Assembly: GCA_963974345.1 (NCBI GenBank)
Contig: CAXBBW010000015.1
Span: 1 to 64,000, forward strand
Direction: 5' to 3'
DNA length: 64,000 bases
Source: RHLJ01 sp963974345
GTDB lineage: Bacteria > Bacteroidota > Rhodothermia > Balneolales > Balneolaceae
In this document: positions 17,815 through 26,173 of the stretch, piece after piece
Numbering within the stretch: position 1 is the stretch's first letter
Layout: every line of letters begins with the position of its first letter
The notes under the pieces: generated by a model
The model's database searches: none
What the model was told of the DNA's origin: nothing
What the model saw: only the letters and a program-made list of their open reading frames with translations
Program-made: the position numbers and the translations under genes

Positions 17815-18578
17815 TGAGTGATTCAAAAAAGCCTTTAATTCTTGTAAGTAACGATGATGGAATTTTTTCAAATGGAATTAAAGCTCTTGCTGAAGTAGCC
17901 TCTGAGTTTGGAGATGTAATCATTGTTGCCCCTGATCGACAACAAAGTGCAGTTGGTCATGCTATCACTATTGAAACTCCACTAAGAGCTCAAACAGTTA
18001 AAATAGCAGATCAGTTTGAAGGGTTTGCTATAAATGGAACACCAGCTGATTGTGTAAAGCTTGCTCATGATAAATTATTGGATGTTAAACCAGATTTAGT
18101 ACTGAGCGGGATCAATCATGGGAGTAATGCAGGAATTAATATTCTGTATTCAGGAACCGTGAGCGCAGCTACAGAAGGAACTGTACTTGGATATCCTTCC
18201 ATAGCGGTGAGTTGTACCGACTATGATAGTGATGCTGATCTAACTGGATGTAAAGATGCAGCACGAAGAGTAATTAAACTAGTTTTTGATAAAGGACTCC
18301 CAAAAGGGGTTACCATGAATGTAAATGCTCCATCAGGTGAGTTTAAAGGTATAAAATGGGCAAGAATGGCAGATAGCCGTTACGTAGAAGAATATGAAGG
18401 AAGGAAAGATCCCTTAAATCGTCCATATTATTGGCTAACTGGAAAATTTGAGTTACTTGATGATGGAAATGATGCTGATATTCATATCTTAAACGAGGGC
18501 TTTGCAGCAGTAACTCCAATTCAATATGACCTAACTGACTATTCTATACTTAGAGAACTAGGTGGGGAAGAATTTTAG
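17814..18578 (+). CDS. surE: 5'/3'-nucleotidase SurE
   Basis: A 254-residue SurE phosphatase. The N-terminal ILVSNDDGIFSNGI carries the metal ligands (N13-D14-D15 region), followed by VAPDRQQSAVGHAIT, NGTPADCVKLA and SGINHGSNAG, all family signatures. It removes phosphate from nucleoside monophosphates and is linked to stationary-phase survival in other bacteria. Translation is probably coupled to panB through the TAATG overlap. It ends the rightward run that begins at comF. Confidence 0.95.
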   Translation: MSDSKKPLILVSNDDGIFSNGIKALAEVASEFGDVIIVAPDRQQSAVGHAITIETPLRAQTVKIADQFEGFAINGTPADCVKLAHDKLLDVKPDLVLSGINHGSNAGINILYSGTVSAATEGTVLGYPSIAVSCTDYDSDADLTGCKDAARRVIKLVFDKGLPKGVTMNVNAPSGEFKGIKWARMADSRYVEEYEGRKDPLNRPYYWLTGKFELLDDGNDADIHILNEGFAAVTPIQYDLTDYSILRELGGEEF

Positions 18579-18608
18579 AATTTAATCTTACTTAAGGTCA
18601 TTAAATAT

Positions 18609-18836
18609 TTAGTGTTGAATATTAGTCGAGGTCTTTTGAGTTCTCTTATAAATCAACGCAATAGTAGCAAAAATAATTAGAATAACTAGACCAATATTAT
18701 CAGCAGCTACGAGATATGAATATCCTGCACGTGAAGCTCCGATTACATTCTCTGCCTCAATAATCCTAATTCCCATTACTGCTACAAAAAATAAAATTAC
18801 ACCAAAATAGATTTTAACAAACAGTGAACTTGACAT
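18609..18836 (-). CDS. Small two-helix membrane protein, unknown
   Basis: A 75-residue protein starting at the ATG complementary to 18834-18836; an in-frame TTG further upstream at 18881 is less likely. Two hydrophobic helices are visible, VKIYFGVILFFVAVMGIRII and AADNIGLVILIIFATIALIY, joined by EAENVIGASRAGYSYL. No family is recognised. It is convergent with surE and downstream of ppa. Length and hydrophobicity are typical of a real small membrane protein, but support from sequence alone is limited. Confidence 0.5.
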   Translation of the reverse strand: MSSSLFVKIYFGVILFFVAVMGIRIIEAENVIGASRAGYSYLVAADNIGLVILIIFATIALIYKRTQKTSTNIQH

Positions 18837-18952
18837 GATGCATCCGAATAGAAGTTGAATAATTTCTATTTGAATGTACAATTTGAAACTGCCTGGAATG
18901 TTACGAAGAGGTTATCAAGTGTTAAGGTTGTATTATCAAAACAAGATTTACT

Positions 18953-19519
18953 TTATTTATTTGATGGCGAAGTTTTAGAGTCTTTCTTTTTAAAAAGCAC
19001 CTCATAATCTGTAATTGCTTGTCGAACAACCTCTTGTGCAACTTCCTTACCTTGAAAATCTTCAACCAACACCGATTTATTTTCAAGTTTTTTGTAGTCC
19101 TCAAAAAAGCTTCTCAGCTCTCTTAAAGAATGTTTTGGCAAATCGCGAATGTCATCATAGTGATTTACACTCATATCATTAGAAGCCACGGCTATGATTT
19201 TATCATCCATCTCATTTCCATCCAGCATCCGCATCACTCCAATAACTTTAGCCTCTACCTGACACATAGGTACAATCTCAATCTGGGATAAAACAAGAAT
19301 ATCGAGAGGATCCTTGTCGTCACAATAGGTTCTTGGAATAAATCCATAGTTTGCTGGATAGTTGATGGATGAATACAGTACTCTATCCATGAGCAGCATA
19401 CCGGATTCTTTATCAAGTTCGTATTTAGCGCGGCAATTTTTTGGGATTTCAATAATGCCTTTTACTACGATAGGTGCGTGCTCACCATAATTTACATGGT
19501 GCCATGGATTGAATTTCAT
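18953..19519 (-). CDS. ppa: Inorganic pyrophosphatase (family I)
   Basis: A 188-residue soluble family I pyrophosphatase hydrolysing PPi to phosphate. Family features are YELDKESGMLLMDRVLYSS, NYGFIPRTYCDDKDPLDILV with acidic residues D68, D70 and D73 at the metal site, and MLDGNEMDDKIIAV with D100 and D105. The length is normal for the bacterial enzyme. It drives biosynthetic reactions by removing pyrophosphate. It follows the lipase gene with a 118-base gap that includes a possible terminator and a dispersed repeat. Confidence 0.95.
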   Translation of the reverse strand: MKFNPWHHVNYGEHAPIVVKGIIEIPKNCRAKYELDKESGMLLMDRVLYSSINYPANYGFIPRTYCDDKDPLDILVLSQIEIVPMCQVEAKVIGVMRMLDGNEMDDKIIAVASNDMSVNHYDDIRDLPKHSLRELRSFFEDYKKLENKSVLVEDFQGKEVAQEVVRQAITDYEVLFKKKDSKTSPSNK

Positions 19520-19559
19520 TCAATAATAATCTTAAATGTGGGGAGTAATTTTACAAGGC

Positions 19560-19586
19560 TTAAAATACCCTTAATAAGGGTGGTAT
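19560..19586 (-). terminator. Possible weak terminator downstream of lipase gene
   Basis: CCCTTAATAAGGG (19568-19580) is a perfect 6-bp-arm palindrome. Imperfect ATACC/GGTAT flanks extend the stem. On the minus strand it is followed by TATTTTAAG, a weak U-rich stretch. It would end the coaBC-lipase transcript before ppa. Confidence 0.35.
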
Positions 19587-19598
19587 TCAATTTCGAAT

Positions 19599-19627
19599 CT
19601 TGTCATTTCGAACGAAAGTGAGAATCA
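19599..19627. repeat. Dispersed intergenic repeat, TGTCATTTCGAACG type
   Basis: The sequence CTTGTCATTTCGAACGAAAG is very similar to the reverse complement of 41659-41692 (CCTTGTCATTTCGAACGGAG) and more distantly to 26621-26645. It is non-coding and belongs to a short repeat family often seen between genes in Bacteroidota genomes. Confidence 0.6.
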
Positions 19628-19637
19628 ATAAAACTTC

Positions 19638-20489
19638 CTAAAAACCCATTTCTCTTAACTTTTTAACTGCTCCAATCCAGAAGTCGAAATATCTTGGCTT
19701 AGCTTCTTTACTAACCTGAACATTAATTTGGTTCATATGAGAAAGGGGTACGGTTCCTAAATGAGTTCCCCATTTTGCACTTTCTACAGAAACAAATGAG
19801 TCATTTATATTTTCGTGAGAGAAAATCTGAGTACTTTGAAAGAGAAATACTGGGTTTAAAGAATAATTAGTTCCTTTACCAACGGCTGCACTATATGAGA
19901 AATAGGGAAAATCTTTGATATCGGGGTTTTTAGGGTTGAATTCGTTTTGAATAAATCCCCTACACAACTGTTCTACTGAACTCAAGACTTCACTTTTTTC
20001 ACGAGGGTATACAGTGTCCCCAAACCAATCTACTACATCACTTAGTCGTTCTGTAATAATTTCGGGTGTTTTCAAGATTAAATCTGCTAGGTAGGTTCCT
20101 CTATGAGGGGTAGCTAAAGTAGTAAGTGAAGCAACTTTAGGAGCAATATCCATTTGAGAAAGTGCACAGCGCATATCAAGTCCGCCCATACTATGTGCAA
20201 TTACATTCACTTTTTCATAGCTATGTTCATCACAAATTTGATTAATCAAACGAACCCAATTTTTGGCTCTAGTTTCAATTGAAGCGTATGGTACAACATT
20301 AGGAGCAAAAGCGGCAATACCATGTTCTCTCATTAACATGCATGGGTCATGAAGGGGAGAAGGCTTTACCAATGACCCAATAGCACCAAAGCCATGGCAA
20401 AGAAAAATCGGATATTTAGTATGAAAAATATCCGGTTGAGGAAATTCTTTTAATTTAAAACGCTTTAATAGTGCATTTCCTTCTGCCAT
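19638..20489 (-). CDS. Alpha/beta hydrolase, lipase-like
   Basis: A 283-residue alpha/beta hydrolase resembling bacterial triacylglycerol lipases. The oxyanion-hole segment is FLCHGFGAIGS (about 29-39) and the nucleophile elbow is AHSMGG (98-103, Ser100). The aspartate and histidine of the triad are probably in the C-terminal third, near NDSFVSVESAKWG and PLSHMNQIN. There is no clear signal peptide, so a cytoplasmic or membrane-associated location is likely. It is 2 bases downstream of an unknown gene and ends the yicC-coaBC run. The substrate is unknown; esterase is the safe description. Confidence 0.8.
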   Translation of the reverse strand: MAEGNALLKRFKLKEFPQPDIFHTKYPIFLCHGFGAIGSLVKPSPLHDPCMLMREHGIAAFAPNVVPYASIETRAKNWVRLINQICDEHSYEKVNVIAHSMGGLDMRCALSQMDIAPKVASLTTLATPHRGTYLADLILKTPEIITERLSDVVDWFGDTVYPREKSEVLSSVEQLCRGFIQNEFNPKNPDIKDFPYFSYSAAVGKGTNYSLNPVFLFQSTQIFSHENINDSFVSVESAKWGTHLGTVPLSHMNQINVQVSKEAKPRYFDFWIGAVKKLREMGF

Positions 20490-20491
20490 AA

Positions 20492-20917
20492 TTAGTTTTC
20501 TAAAGTTTCAACAATTGTATTATCGGTTATAAAACGAATGGTTCTAAATACTGTTCCTTTATTCACGATATAGATATTCATGTCTCGTTCTGGGAAAACT
20601 ATTCTCGTAGGGGTTGTTAATCCAATAGGAAAGAACCTCTTGTGAAGTTCAATATGAAAACTTGTTTTTGAAAATGAAGAAGGAACCCTTACTCGATATA
20701 ATTTCCTGGAGAAACTATTATCAATCTCGATATTAAAGGTTCTTATTTGTTTAGATATCAGGTTGGCATCTTCAAATGAAAGTTGGATCAAAGAATCCAA
20801 TTCAGCTTCAGTAGTAATTTTATTGGGAATGAAAGAAGGAGTGTAAGCAAGAATAATTCCGCTTAGTATACATGCAACTAGTAGAAGAGCGGCAATAATT
20901 TTCTTAGGTGATTTCAT
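20492..20917 (-). CDS. Membrane-anchored protein of unknown function
   Basis: A 141-residue protein with one N-terminal hydrophobic helix (KIIAALLLVACILSGIILAY) and a soluble domain of about 110 residues, probably periplasmic. A cysteine lies within the helix, but the context is not a strong lipobox. I recognise no domain. It sits between coaBC (9 bases) and the lipase gene (2 bases), so it may be functionally tied to the lipase, perhaps as a partner or chaperone; that is speculation. Confidence 0.65.
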   Translation of the reverse strand: MKSPKKIIAALLLVACILSGIILAYTPSFIPNKITTEAELDSLIQLSFEDANLISKQIRTFNIEIDNSFSRKLYRVRVPSSFSKTSFHIELHKRFFPIGLTTPTRIVFPERDMNIYIVNKGTVFRTIRFITDNTIVETLEN

Positions 20918-20926
20918 GCAGACATG

Positions 20927-22123
20927 TTACTTAGAATCGAAGATGAACTTCAACACTCGTTCTGCAACTTCTTGTTTAGAGCCTTTAAACTCGGCATCCA
21001 AATTTTCTCCAAGTACATGCACATGATTTGTATCGGCTTCAAATCCAGTGTCCTTGCTTGAAAGAGAGTTAGCTATAATCCAATCAGCATTTTTTCTTTT
21101 TAACTTTGAAGTAGCATTTTCAATTAGATTTTCTGTTTCCATAGCAAAACCAATTAAAGTTTGATGTGATGGTTTTCGTTCACCTAGCCATGATAAAATA
21201 TCAGTAGTATTTTTTAGTTTGATTGAACTCTCACCAACTTCTTTCTTTACTTTATGCTCATAAGTTTTGATAGGAGTAAAATCTGAAACAGCTGCAGCCA
21301 TTATTATTATATCTGCATCTGCTTTTTTTTGAACTGCTTCAAATAAATCGCCTGCGCTTAAAATTGACTCTTCAATAATTCCTTCTGGAATGTTTAAATG
21401 AACCGGACCATGAATAAGAGTTACTTCAGCACCAAGTCTTTGAGCAGCTCTAGCCATAGCAAAACCCATTTTACCAGAACTAGGGTTTGAGATGAACCGA
21501 ACAGGATCAATGAATTCACGAGTTGGTCCTGCAGTTACCACTACATTCTTTCCTTGTAAAACACCTTTTATAGATCCAATTATTTCACTTGCTTTATCTA
21601 AAATAGAATCAAACTCTGGTAGTCGTCCTTTACCCTCTAAGCCACTGGCAAGAAACCCCGATTCAGGTTCGAGAATATGATATCCAAACTCCTGAACTCT
21701 CTTAAGATTTGCGATTACCGATGGCGATTCATACATCTCACCATCCATAGTTGGGCATATCAGGATAGGAGATCGAGCTGCTAGTACAGTAGCTGTTAGC
21801 ATATTATCAGAGATGCCGTTTGCTATTTTAGCCAGTGTATTTCCCGTACAAGGAGCGATAATAAATAAATCAGCCCACTCACCCCAATTAATATGTCGAG
21901 TCCATTCTGTTGCGTTCTCTTGTTCTTCTGGGAAAATCTCAATAGCCACATCATGTCCAGAAAGGGAGGCAAAGGTTTCTAAACCAACAAAGCGAGTTGC
22001 CGAAGGAGTCATTGTAACTCTAACTTCAGCACCCGCTTTTTGAAATTCTCTAAGTAAAAAAACAGCTTTATAAGCTGCAATTCCTCCGGTTACACCCAGA
22101 ATGATGCGCTTACCGGAGAGCAT
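20927..22123 (-). CDS. coaBC: Phosphopantothenoylcysteine decarboxylase / phosphopantothenate--cysteine ligase
   Basis: A 398-residue bifunctional CoA biosynthesis enzyme. The N-terminal FMN-dependent CoaC half begins GKRIILGVTGGIAAYKAVFL and includes INWGEWADLFIIAPCTGNTLAK with the catalytic region before the PTMDGEMYESP substrate clamp. The CoaB half starts near residue 190 with VVTAGPTREFIDPVRFISNP and AMARAAQRLGAEVTLIHGP. It adds cysteine to phosphopantothenate and decarboxylates the product. It is 3 bases downstream of rpoZ. The order yicC-gmk-rpoZ-coaBC is conserved in many bacterial phyla. Confidence 0.95.
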   Translation of the reverse strand: MLSGKRIILGVTGGIAAYKAVFLLREFQKAGAEVRVTMTPSATRFVGLETFASLSGHDVAIEIFPEEQENATEWTRHINWGEWADLFIIAPCTGNTLAKIANGISDNMLTATVLAARSPILICPTMDGEMYESPSVIANLKRVQEFGYHILEPESGFLASGLEGKGRLPEFDSILDKASEIIGSIKGVLQGKNVVVTAGPTREFIDPVRFISNPSSGKMGFAMARAAQRLGAEVTLIHGPVHLNIPEGIIEESILSAGDLFEAVQKKADADIIIMAAAVSDFTPIKTYEHKVKKEVGESSIKLKNTTDILSWLGERKPSHQTLIGFAMETENLIENATSKLKRKNADWIIANSLSSKDTGFEADTNHVHVLGENLDAEFKGSKQEVAERVLKFIFDSK

Positions 22124-22126
22124 AAC

Positions 22127-22417
22127 TTATTCTACTTCTGGTCTTCGGTAGTAGATTTCGTCATTTTCCATCTCGGTTACAGAACGTTGAACCGCATGAG
22201 GAAGCTTTTCAAAAGCTTTTGAGATTTGCTCTTGCTCTTCGTTGAATGAAAACTCATCGTCATCATCAAAACCTTCGAAGTATTGGAGTTTTTCATCAAG
22301 CTCTAATTTTTCTTGAGCTGCAAGTTGTCGAGCTCTTTTAGACATGATAACAAGTAGCTCGTACTTGTTTCCAGTGATGTGTTTTAATTTTTCAATATCA
22401 AGGGTACGAATTGGCAT
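22127..22417 (-). CDS. rpoZ: RNA polymerase omega subunit
   Basis: A 96-residue RpoZ-like protein. The core omega signature is in KYELLVIMSKRARQLAAQEK, with an N-terminal LDIEKLKHITGN and an acidic C-terminal tail. Omega binds beta-prime, helping RNA polymerase assembly. It lies 9 bases downstream of gmk and 3 bases upstream of coaBC, a conserved position for rpoZ that supports the name for this divergent short protein. Confidence 0.85.
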   Translation of the reverse strand: MPIRTLDIEKLKHITGNKYELLVIMSKRARQLAAQEKLELDEKLQYFEGFDDDDEFSFNEEQEQISKAFEKLPHAVQRSVTEMENDEIYYRRPEVE

Positions 22418-22426
22418 AATTCTTTT

Positions 22427-22999
22427 TTATGAATTCATGAATTTGGTTACAACTTCTTTTAACTGAGAGTATGCAACTTCTAATTCATCATTAATTATTA
22501 CGTGATCAAACTGATCTGCGTATTCAAGTTCTTCGTTTGCGCGTTCGAGTCGTAGAGCCAAAGTTTCTTCATTTTCGGTGCCACGAGCCTCTAAACGCTG
22601 CTTTAATACCGCAATTGATGGTGGCTGAATAAACAAACTAAGGCAATCTTCACCATATATTTGTTTAACATTGACAGCTCCCTTTACGTCGATATCAAGC
22701 AGAATAAAATAGCCTGTTTTTAGCTTCTTATCAACTTCTGATCGCAAGGTTCCATAACGTGTTCCGTTATAGAATTCTTCCCACTCTAAAAAGTCTTTTT
22801 CATCTATTTTTTGTTGAAATTCAGTTGTAGTTAAAAAGTGATAGTGCACACCGTTTTCTTCGCCATTTCTTGGCGAACGTGTAGTTGCTGAAACCGAGAA
22901 TTTAAGCTCCTCAAATTCTGAGAATAATTTTTTAGCAAGAGTAGATTTCCCACCTCCACTTGGAGCTGCAAGTATTATGACTTTCCCTTTACTCAACAT
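22427..22999 (-). CDS. gmk: Guanylate kinase
   Basis: A 190-residue kinase converting GMP and ATP to GDP and ADP. The P-loop is APSGGGKST (12-20 from this start), and the GMP-binding segments SVSATTRSPRNGEENGVHYHF and EFYNGTRYGT are intact, as is DIDVKGAVNVKQ. The chosen start is the ATG complementary to 22997-22999, which gives the usual N-terminus MLSKGKVIIL. A longer open frame to 23086 would run 87 bases deeper into yicC and add a non-homologous segment. With this start the overlap with yicC is 11 bases. Confidence 0.95.
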   Translation of the reverse strand: MLSKGKVIILAAPSGGGKSTLAKKLFSEFEELKFSVSATTRSPRNGEENGVHYHFLTTTEFQQKIDEKDFLEWEEFYNGTRYGTLRSEVDKKLKTGYFILLDIDVKGAVNVKQIYGEDCLSLFIQPPSIAVLKQRLEARGTENEETLALRLERANEELEYADQFDHVIINDELEVAYSQLKEVVTKFMNS

Positions 23000-23870
23000 T
23001 TTGGACTTGTTCACGAATTTGTTCCAGCATTTCTTTTGCTTTAACCACATGATGTGCAATTTCGGAATCGTTTGCTTTTGAGCCAATGGTATTCAATTCA
23101 CGATTTATTTCTTGAGTTAAAAAATTTAGTCGTCTACCAGCAGGTTCTGCTTGTTCAATTGCTTCAACAAAGAATTTTAAATGAGCACGAAGTCGAACCG
23201 TTTCTTCTGTTATGTCCATCTTATCAGCCAAGATTGCAACTTCCATTTCGAGCCGATCTTCATCTAAATTTTCATCTTCAATCAATGTTTTTATGCGCTC
23301 ATGAAGCTTTTTACGTACTTCTGCACTTCTTCCATTAGTGATTACAATAATATCATCTAAAGCAGAATCAATTGACTGAATTCTATCCAATAGATCTTTT
23401 TTAAGCTGATTTCCTTCCTGAGTACGCATTTCCATTAAATTAATAAGAGCATTCTCAGTAGCACTTTTAACAAGTGTCCATTTCTGAGATAATGTTTCTT
23501 CATCTTCTTCTTTAGAAATAAAGACATCACCAAAACTGGTTATATTTTTTATATCCAAAGGTTCTTCAATTCCAGCTGTTTCTCTTAATTGATTTAAAAG
23601 CTTTGAATATGCTTTTACTTTAATCTCATCAATTTGAATTGCAGGTTCTCCAGAATCCTTTTCAGAAATATATACGCTCACATTGAGCTTGCCCCGACTT
23701 ACAGATTTCTGGATAAGTTCCTTCAATTCAAGCTCTTTGTGCTGAAGGCGTTGAGGAAGTCGCGTGGTAACATCAAGGTAGCGACTATTAAGTGTTTTTA
23801 ATTCGACTGTAGCGTTGAGCCCGTTATCAGCAGCCTCACCTCGCCCAAAGCCGGTCATTGAGATAATCAT
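22989..23870 (-). CDS. yicC: YicC family endoribonuclease-like protein
   Basis: A 293-residue YicC/YloC protein. It begins MIISMTGFGRGEA and includes ELKTLNSRYLDVTTRLPQRL, with the C-terminal DUF1732-like part LRAHLKFFVEAIEQAEPAGRRLNF followed by EINRELNTIGSKAND. Members have been described as endoribonucleases that act on structured or small RNAs. It is the first gene of the gmk-rpoZ-coaBC run, overlapping gmk by 11 bases. The promoter should lie in the divergent gap before 23998. Confidence 0.92.
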   Translation of the reverse strand: MIISMTGFGRGEAADNGLNATVELKTLNSRYLDVTTRLPQRLQHKELELKELIQKSVSRGKLNVSVYISEKDSGEPAIQIDEIKVKAYSKLLNQLRETAGIEEPLDIKNITSFGDVFISKEEDEETLSQKWTLVKSATENALINLMEMRTQEGNQLKKDLLDRIQSIDSALDDIIVITNGRSAEVRKKLHERIKTLIEDENLDEDRLEMEVAILADKMDITEETVRLRAHLKFFVEAIEQAEPAGRRLNFLTQEINRELNTIGSKANDSEIAHHVVKAKEMLEQIREQVQNVE

Positions 23871-23997
23871 AGATGAATGAGTAATAGAGTGGTGAATAAT
23901 AATCCGATATTAAGGTACAAAAGAGTAAGAAGCATTAAAAACTAAGTCGTTGTCAAGATGAACGATTTTAGTATCTTTTGCCCCATTGGAAAAAACT

Positions 23998-25842
23998 ATG
24001 AACATACTTGGTATATCTGCTTTTTATCACGATTCTGCAGCCTGTTTAGTACAGAATGGAAAGATTACTGCCGCAGCACAAGAAGAACGCTTTACAAGAA
24101 AGAAGCACGATGAAAGTTTTCCTGTCCATGCAGCTACGTATTGTTTGGAGCATGCTGGCTTAAATATTGATGAGTTAGACGCTATTGTATTTTATGATAA
24201 GCCATTTCTCAAATTCGAACGTCTTTTAGAAACCTATCTTTCTTTTGCTCCAAAAGGAATTCGGTCTTTTATTGTTGCCATTCCAGTTTGGTTGAAGGAG
24301 AAGATGTTTCTCAAAAAACTTATATATGATGAATTAAAGAAAGTGGGTGAATATGAGAAAAGTGAGGTAAATCTATTATTCCCTGAGCATCACTTAAGTC
24401 ATGCAGCTAGTGCTTTTTATCCTTCTAAATTTGATGAAGCCGCTATTCTTACCATTGATGGAGTTGGAGAATGGGCAACGGCATCTATTTGTCTTGGAAA
24501 AGGAAAAGACATCACTATTCTTAAGGAACTGAAATTCCCACACTCGTTGGGATTGTTATATTCAGCATTTACTTATTTTCTGGGATTTAAAGTGAATTCT
24601 GGGGAATACAAATTAATGGGCTTGGCTCCTTATGGTAATCCTGATTCGAAATTACTTGAGGAATACATCACAAAAATAAAAGAAGAGTTAGTTGATATTC
24701 GAGATGATGGCTCAATTTGGCTAAATCAAGATTATTTTAGTTATGCAACAGGTCTTAGAATGGTAAAGGATAAGAAATGGGCGGAATTGTTCGGTTTTCC
24801 TCGAAGAGAAGGTGAAGGTGAGCTTCAACAACATGAGGCAGATTTAGCATTAGCTATTCAGAAAGTGACGGAAGAAATTGTGGTGAAAATGGCAATTCAT
24901 GCTAAAGAGCTCACAGGGGCAAAAGCAATTTGTATGGCGGGAGGAGTTGCACTTAATTGTGTAGCAAATGGAAAGCTACAAAACGAAGGCATTTTTGAGG
25001 ATGTTTACATTCAACCTGCGGCTGGTGATGCTGGCGGAGCAGTAGGAGCGGCTTTAGCAGCTCAATATATTTATTTTGGTGAGGATAGAGTTACAGAAAG
25101 TCCAGATTCTATGCAAGGAGCATATTTAGGACCTGAGTATTTCCCTATTGATGTAGAGCGAGCGATGAAAAAGTTTAAAGCGGAATACAAACGTTTCGCG
25201 GGTAAGAAGCTATTCACAAAAGTTGCTGAGATTTTAGATGATGGAAATGTGGTTGGCTGGTTTCAAGGGAGAATGGAATTTGGTCCCCGAGCATTAGGAG
25301 GTCGGAGTATTATTGCCGACCCAAGAAGAACGGATATGCAGAAAAAGCTGAATTTGAAGATCAAATATCGAGAATCTTTCCGCCCGTTCGCTCCCTCAGT
25401 AATAGCGGAAGAAGTTTCTACCTATTTTGAGATGGATTCAGATTCACCGTATATGTTGCTGGTACAACCAGTGAAAGAAGAAATAAGAGAAAAGCTACCA
25501 GAGGGTTATAATGAGATGCCTCTTCGGGAAAAACTAGCAGTTAAGCGCTCAGAATTTCCAGCAATTACACACATTGATTTTTCTGCCAGAATTCAAACTG
25601 TTCATAAGAAAACAAATCCAAAGTATTGGAAACTAATTTCAGCATTTAGAGAACGAACGGGATGTGGGATGGTAGTAAATACGAGTTTCAATGTACGAGG
25701 TGAGCCAATAGTTAATACACCAGAAGATGCTTATCGATGTTTTATGAATACAGAGATGGATTATCTGGTAATTGGTGAGTATGTTTTTGCGAAAGAAGAT
25801 CAGCCCGAGTGGACTGAAAAAATAGAATTTAAACAAGACTAA
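23998..25842 (+). CDS. Carbamoyltransferase (NodU/SxtI type)
   Basis: A 614-residue carbamoyltransferase with an N-terminal Kae1/ASKHA-like domain (MNILGISAFYHDSAACLV, EHHLSHAASAFYPS with metal-binding histidines, TIDGVGEWAT, GEYKLMGLAPYG) and the C-terminal domain (FGPRALGGRSIIADPR, FRPFAPSV). It transfers a carbamoyl group from carbamoyl phosphate through carbamoyl-AMP to a hydroxyl acceptor. The ATG at 23998 fits homologues; a TTG 12 bases upstream is in frame. It is followed by a DUF5989-like peptide and an SxtJ-like membrane protein, the partners seen with SxtI in saxitoxin clusters but also in many non-toxin genomes. The acceptor is unknown. Confidence 0.92.
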   Translation: MNILGISAFYHDSAACLVQNGKITAAAQEERFTRKKHDESFPVHAATYCLEHAGLNIDELDAIVFYDKPFLKFERLLETYLSFAPKGIRSFIVAIPVWLKEKMFLKKLIYDELKKVGEYEKSEVNLLFPEHHLSHAASAFYPSKFDEAAILTIDGVGEWATASICLGKGKDITILKELKFPHSLGLLYSAFTYFLGFKVNSGEYKLMGLAPYGNPDSKLLEEYITKIKEELVDIRDDGSIWLNQDYFSYATGLRMVKDKKWAELFGFPRREGEGELQQHEADLALAIQKVTEEIVVKMAIHAKELTGAKAICMAGGVALNCVANGKLQNEGIFEDVYIQPAAGDAGGAVGAALAAQYIYFGEDRVTESPDSMQGAYLGPEYFPIDVERAMKKFKAEYKRFAGKKLFTKVAEILDDGNVVGWFQGRMEFGPRALGGRSIIADPRRTDMQKKLNLKIKYRESFRPFAPSVIAEEVSTYFEMDSDSPYMLLVQPVKEEIREKLPEGYNEMPLREKLAVKRSEFPAITHIDFSARIQTVHKKTNPKYWKLISAFRERTGCGMVVNTSFNVRGEPIVNTPEDAYRCFMNTEMDYLVIGEYVFAKEDQPEWTEKIEFKQD

Positions 25843-25844
25843 AT

Positions 25845-25899
25845 GCTAGCCACAAAAACACCAAAGAATAATATTTAGTGTTTCTATGATTTAGTAGCT
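25845..25899. repeat. Palindromic intergenic repeat (GCCACAAAAACAC type)
   Basis: GCCACAAAAACACCAAA faces a TTTAGTGTTTCTATGATTTAGTAGC half, forming an imperfect inverted repeat. A related copy is at 38002-38056, inside the sdh operon. It immediately follows the carbamoyltransferase stop. Confidence 0.65.
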
Positions 25900-25967
25900 T
25901 AAAAAATAAAGAAATGGAAATGTTTCAAAGAGACATAGTCATAAAGTAGTAAATTAAACTAACATTG

Positions 25968-25996
25968 TTGTCATACTGTACTTGATTCAGTATCTG
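25968..25996. repeat. Short inverted repeat, GTCATACTGTACTTGATTCA type
   Basis: ATACTG and CAGTAT flank a 9-base centre in TCATACTGTACTTGATTCAG. The sequence resembles a very common intergenic repeat of the form TCATNCTGAACTTGATTCAG, known to me from many environmental bacterial genomes. It is about 30 bases upstream of the DUF5989-like gene. Confidence 0.5.
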
Positions 25997-26022
25997 TTAA
26001 GTATCAAAACTAAATATCGAAT

Positions 26023-26172
26023 ATGGATTTACTAAAAGACCTTTGGGGATTTATGAAAGAGCGGAAGAAATTCTGGCTTGCCCCAGTAATCGTAATTTTA
26101 CTACTACTTGGTTTCTTAATTGTGATTGGTGGTGGATCATCTATCGCCCCATTCATTTATACCCTCTTTTGA
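26023..26172 (+). CDS. DUF5989-like small membrane protein (49 aa)
   Basis: A 49-codon gene beginning ATG at 26023 and ending TGA at 26170-26172. It has a short amphipathic start (MDLLKDLWGFMKERKKFWL), then a single transmembrane helix PVIVILLLLGFLIVIGGGSS and a short tail ending FIYTLF. This matches the small proteins annotated DUF5989 (SxtK-like) found next to carbamoyltransferases and SxtJ proteins. The SxtJ-like gene starts two bases after its stop, so the two are translationally adjacent. The role is unknown; a membrane adaptor for the carbamoyltransferase is a reasonable guess. Confidence 0.85.
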   Translation: MDLLKDLWGFMKERKKFWLAPVIVILLLLGFLIVIGGGSSIAPFIYTLF

Positions 26173-26173
26173 T

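Noticed and set aside
23000..23086. Longer N-terminus for guanylate kinase
   Set aside because: The extra 29 residues are read from inside yicC and do not resemble the family; the internal ATG at 22999 gives the standard start.
25968..26000. Possible operator or promoter upstream of the DUF5989-like gene
   Set aside because: The inverted repeat fits a common dispersed intergenic repeat better than a specific operator, and no -7 element is placed suitably.
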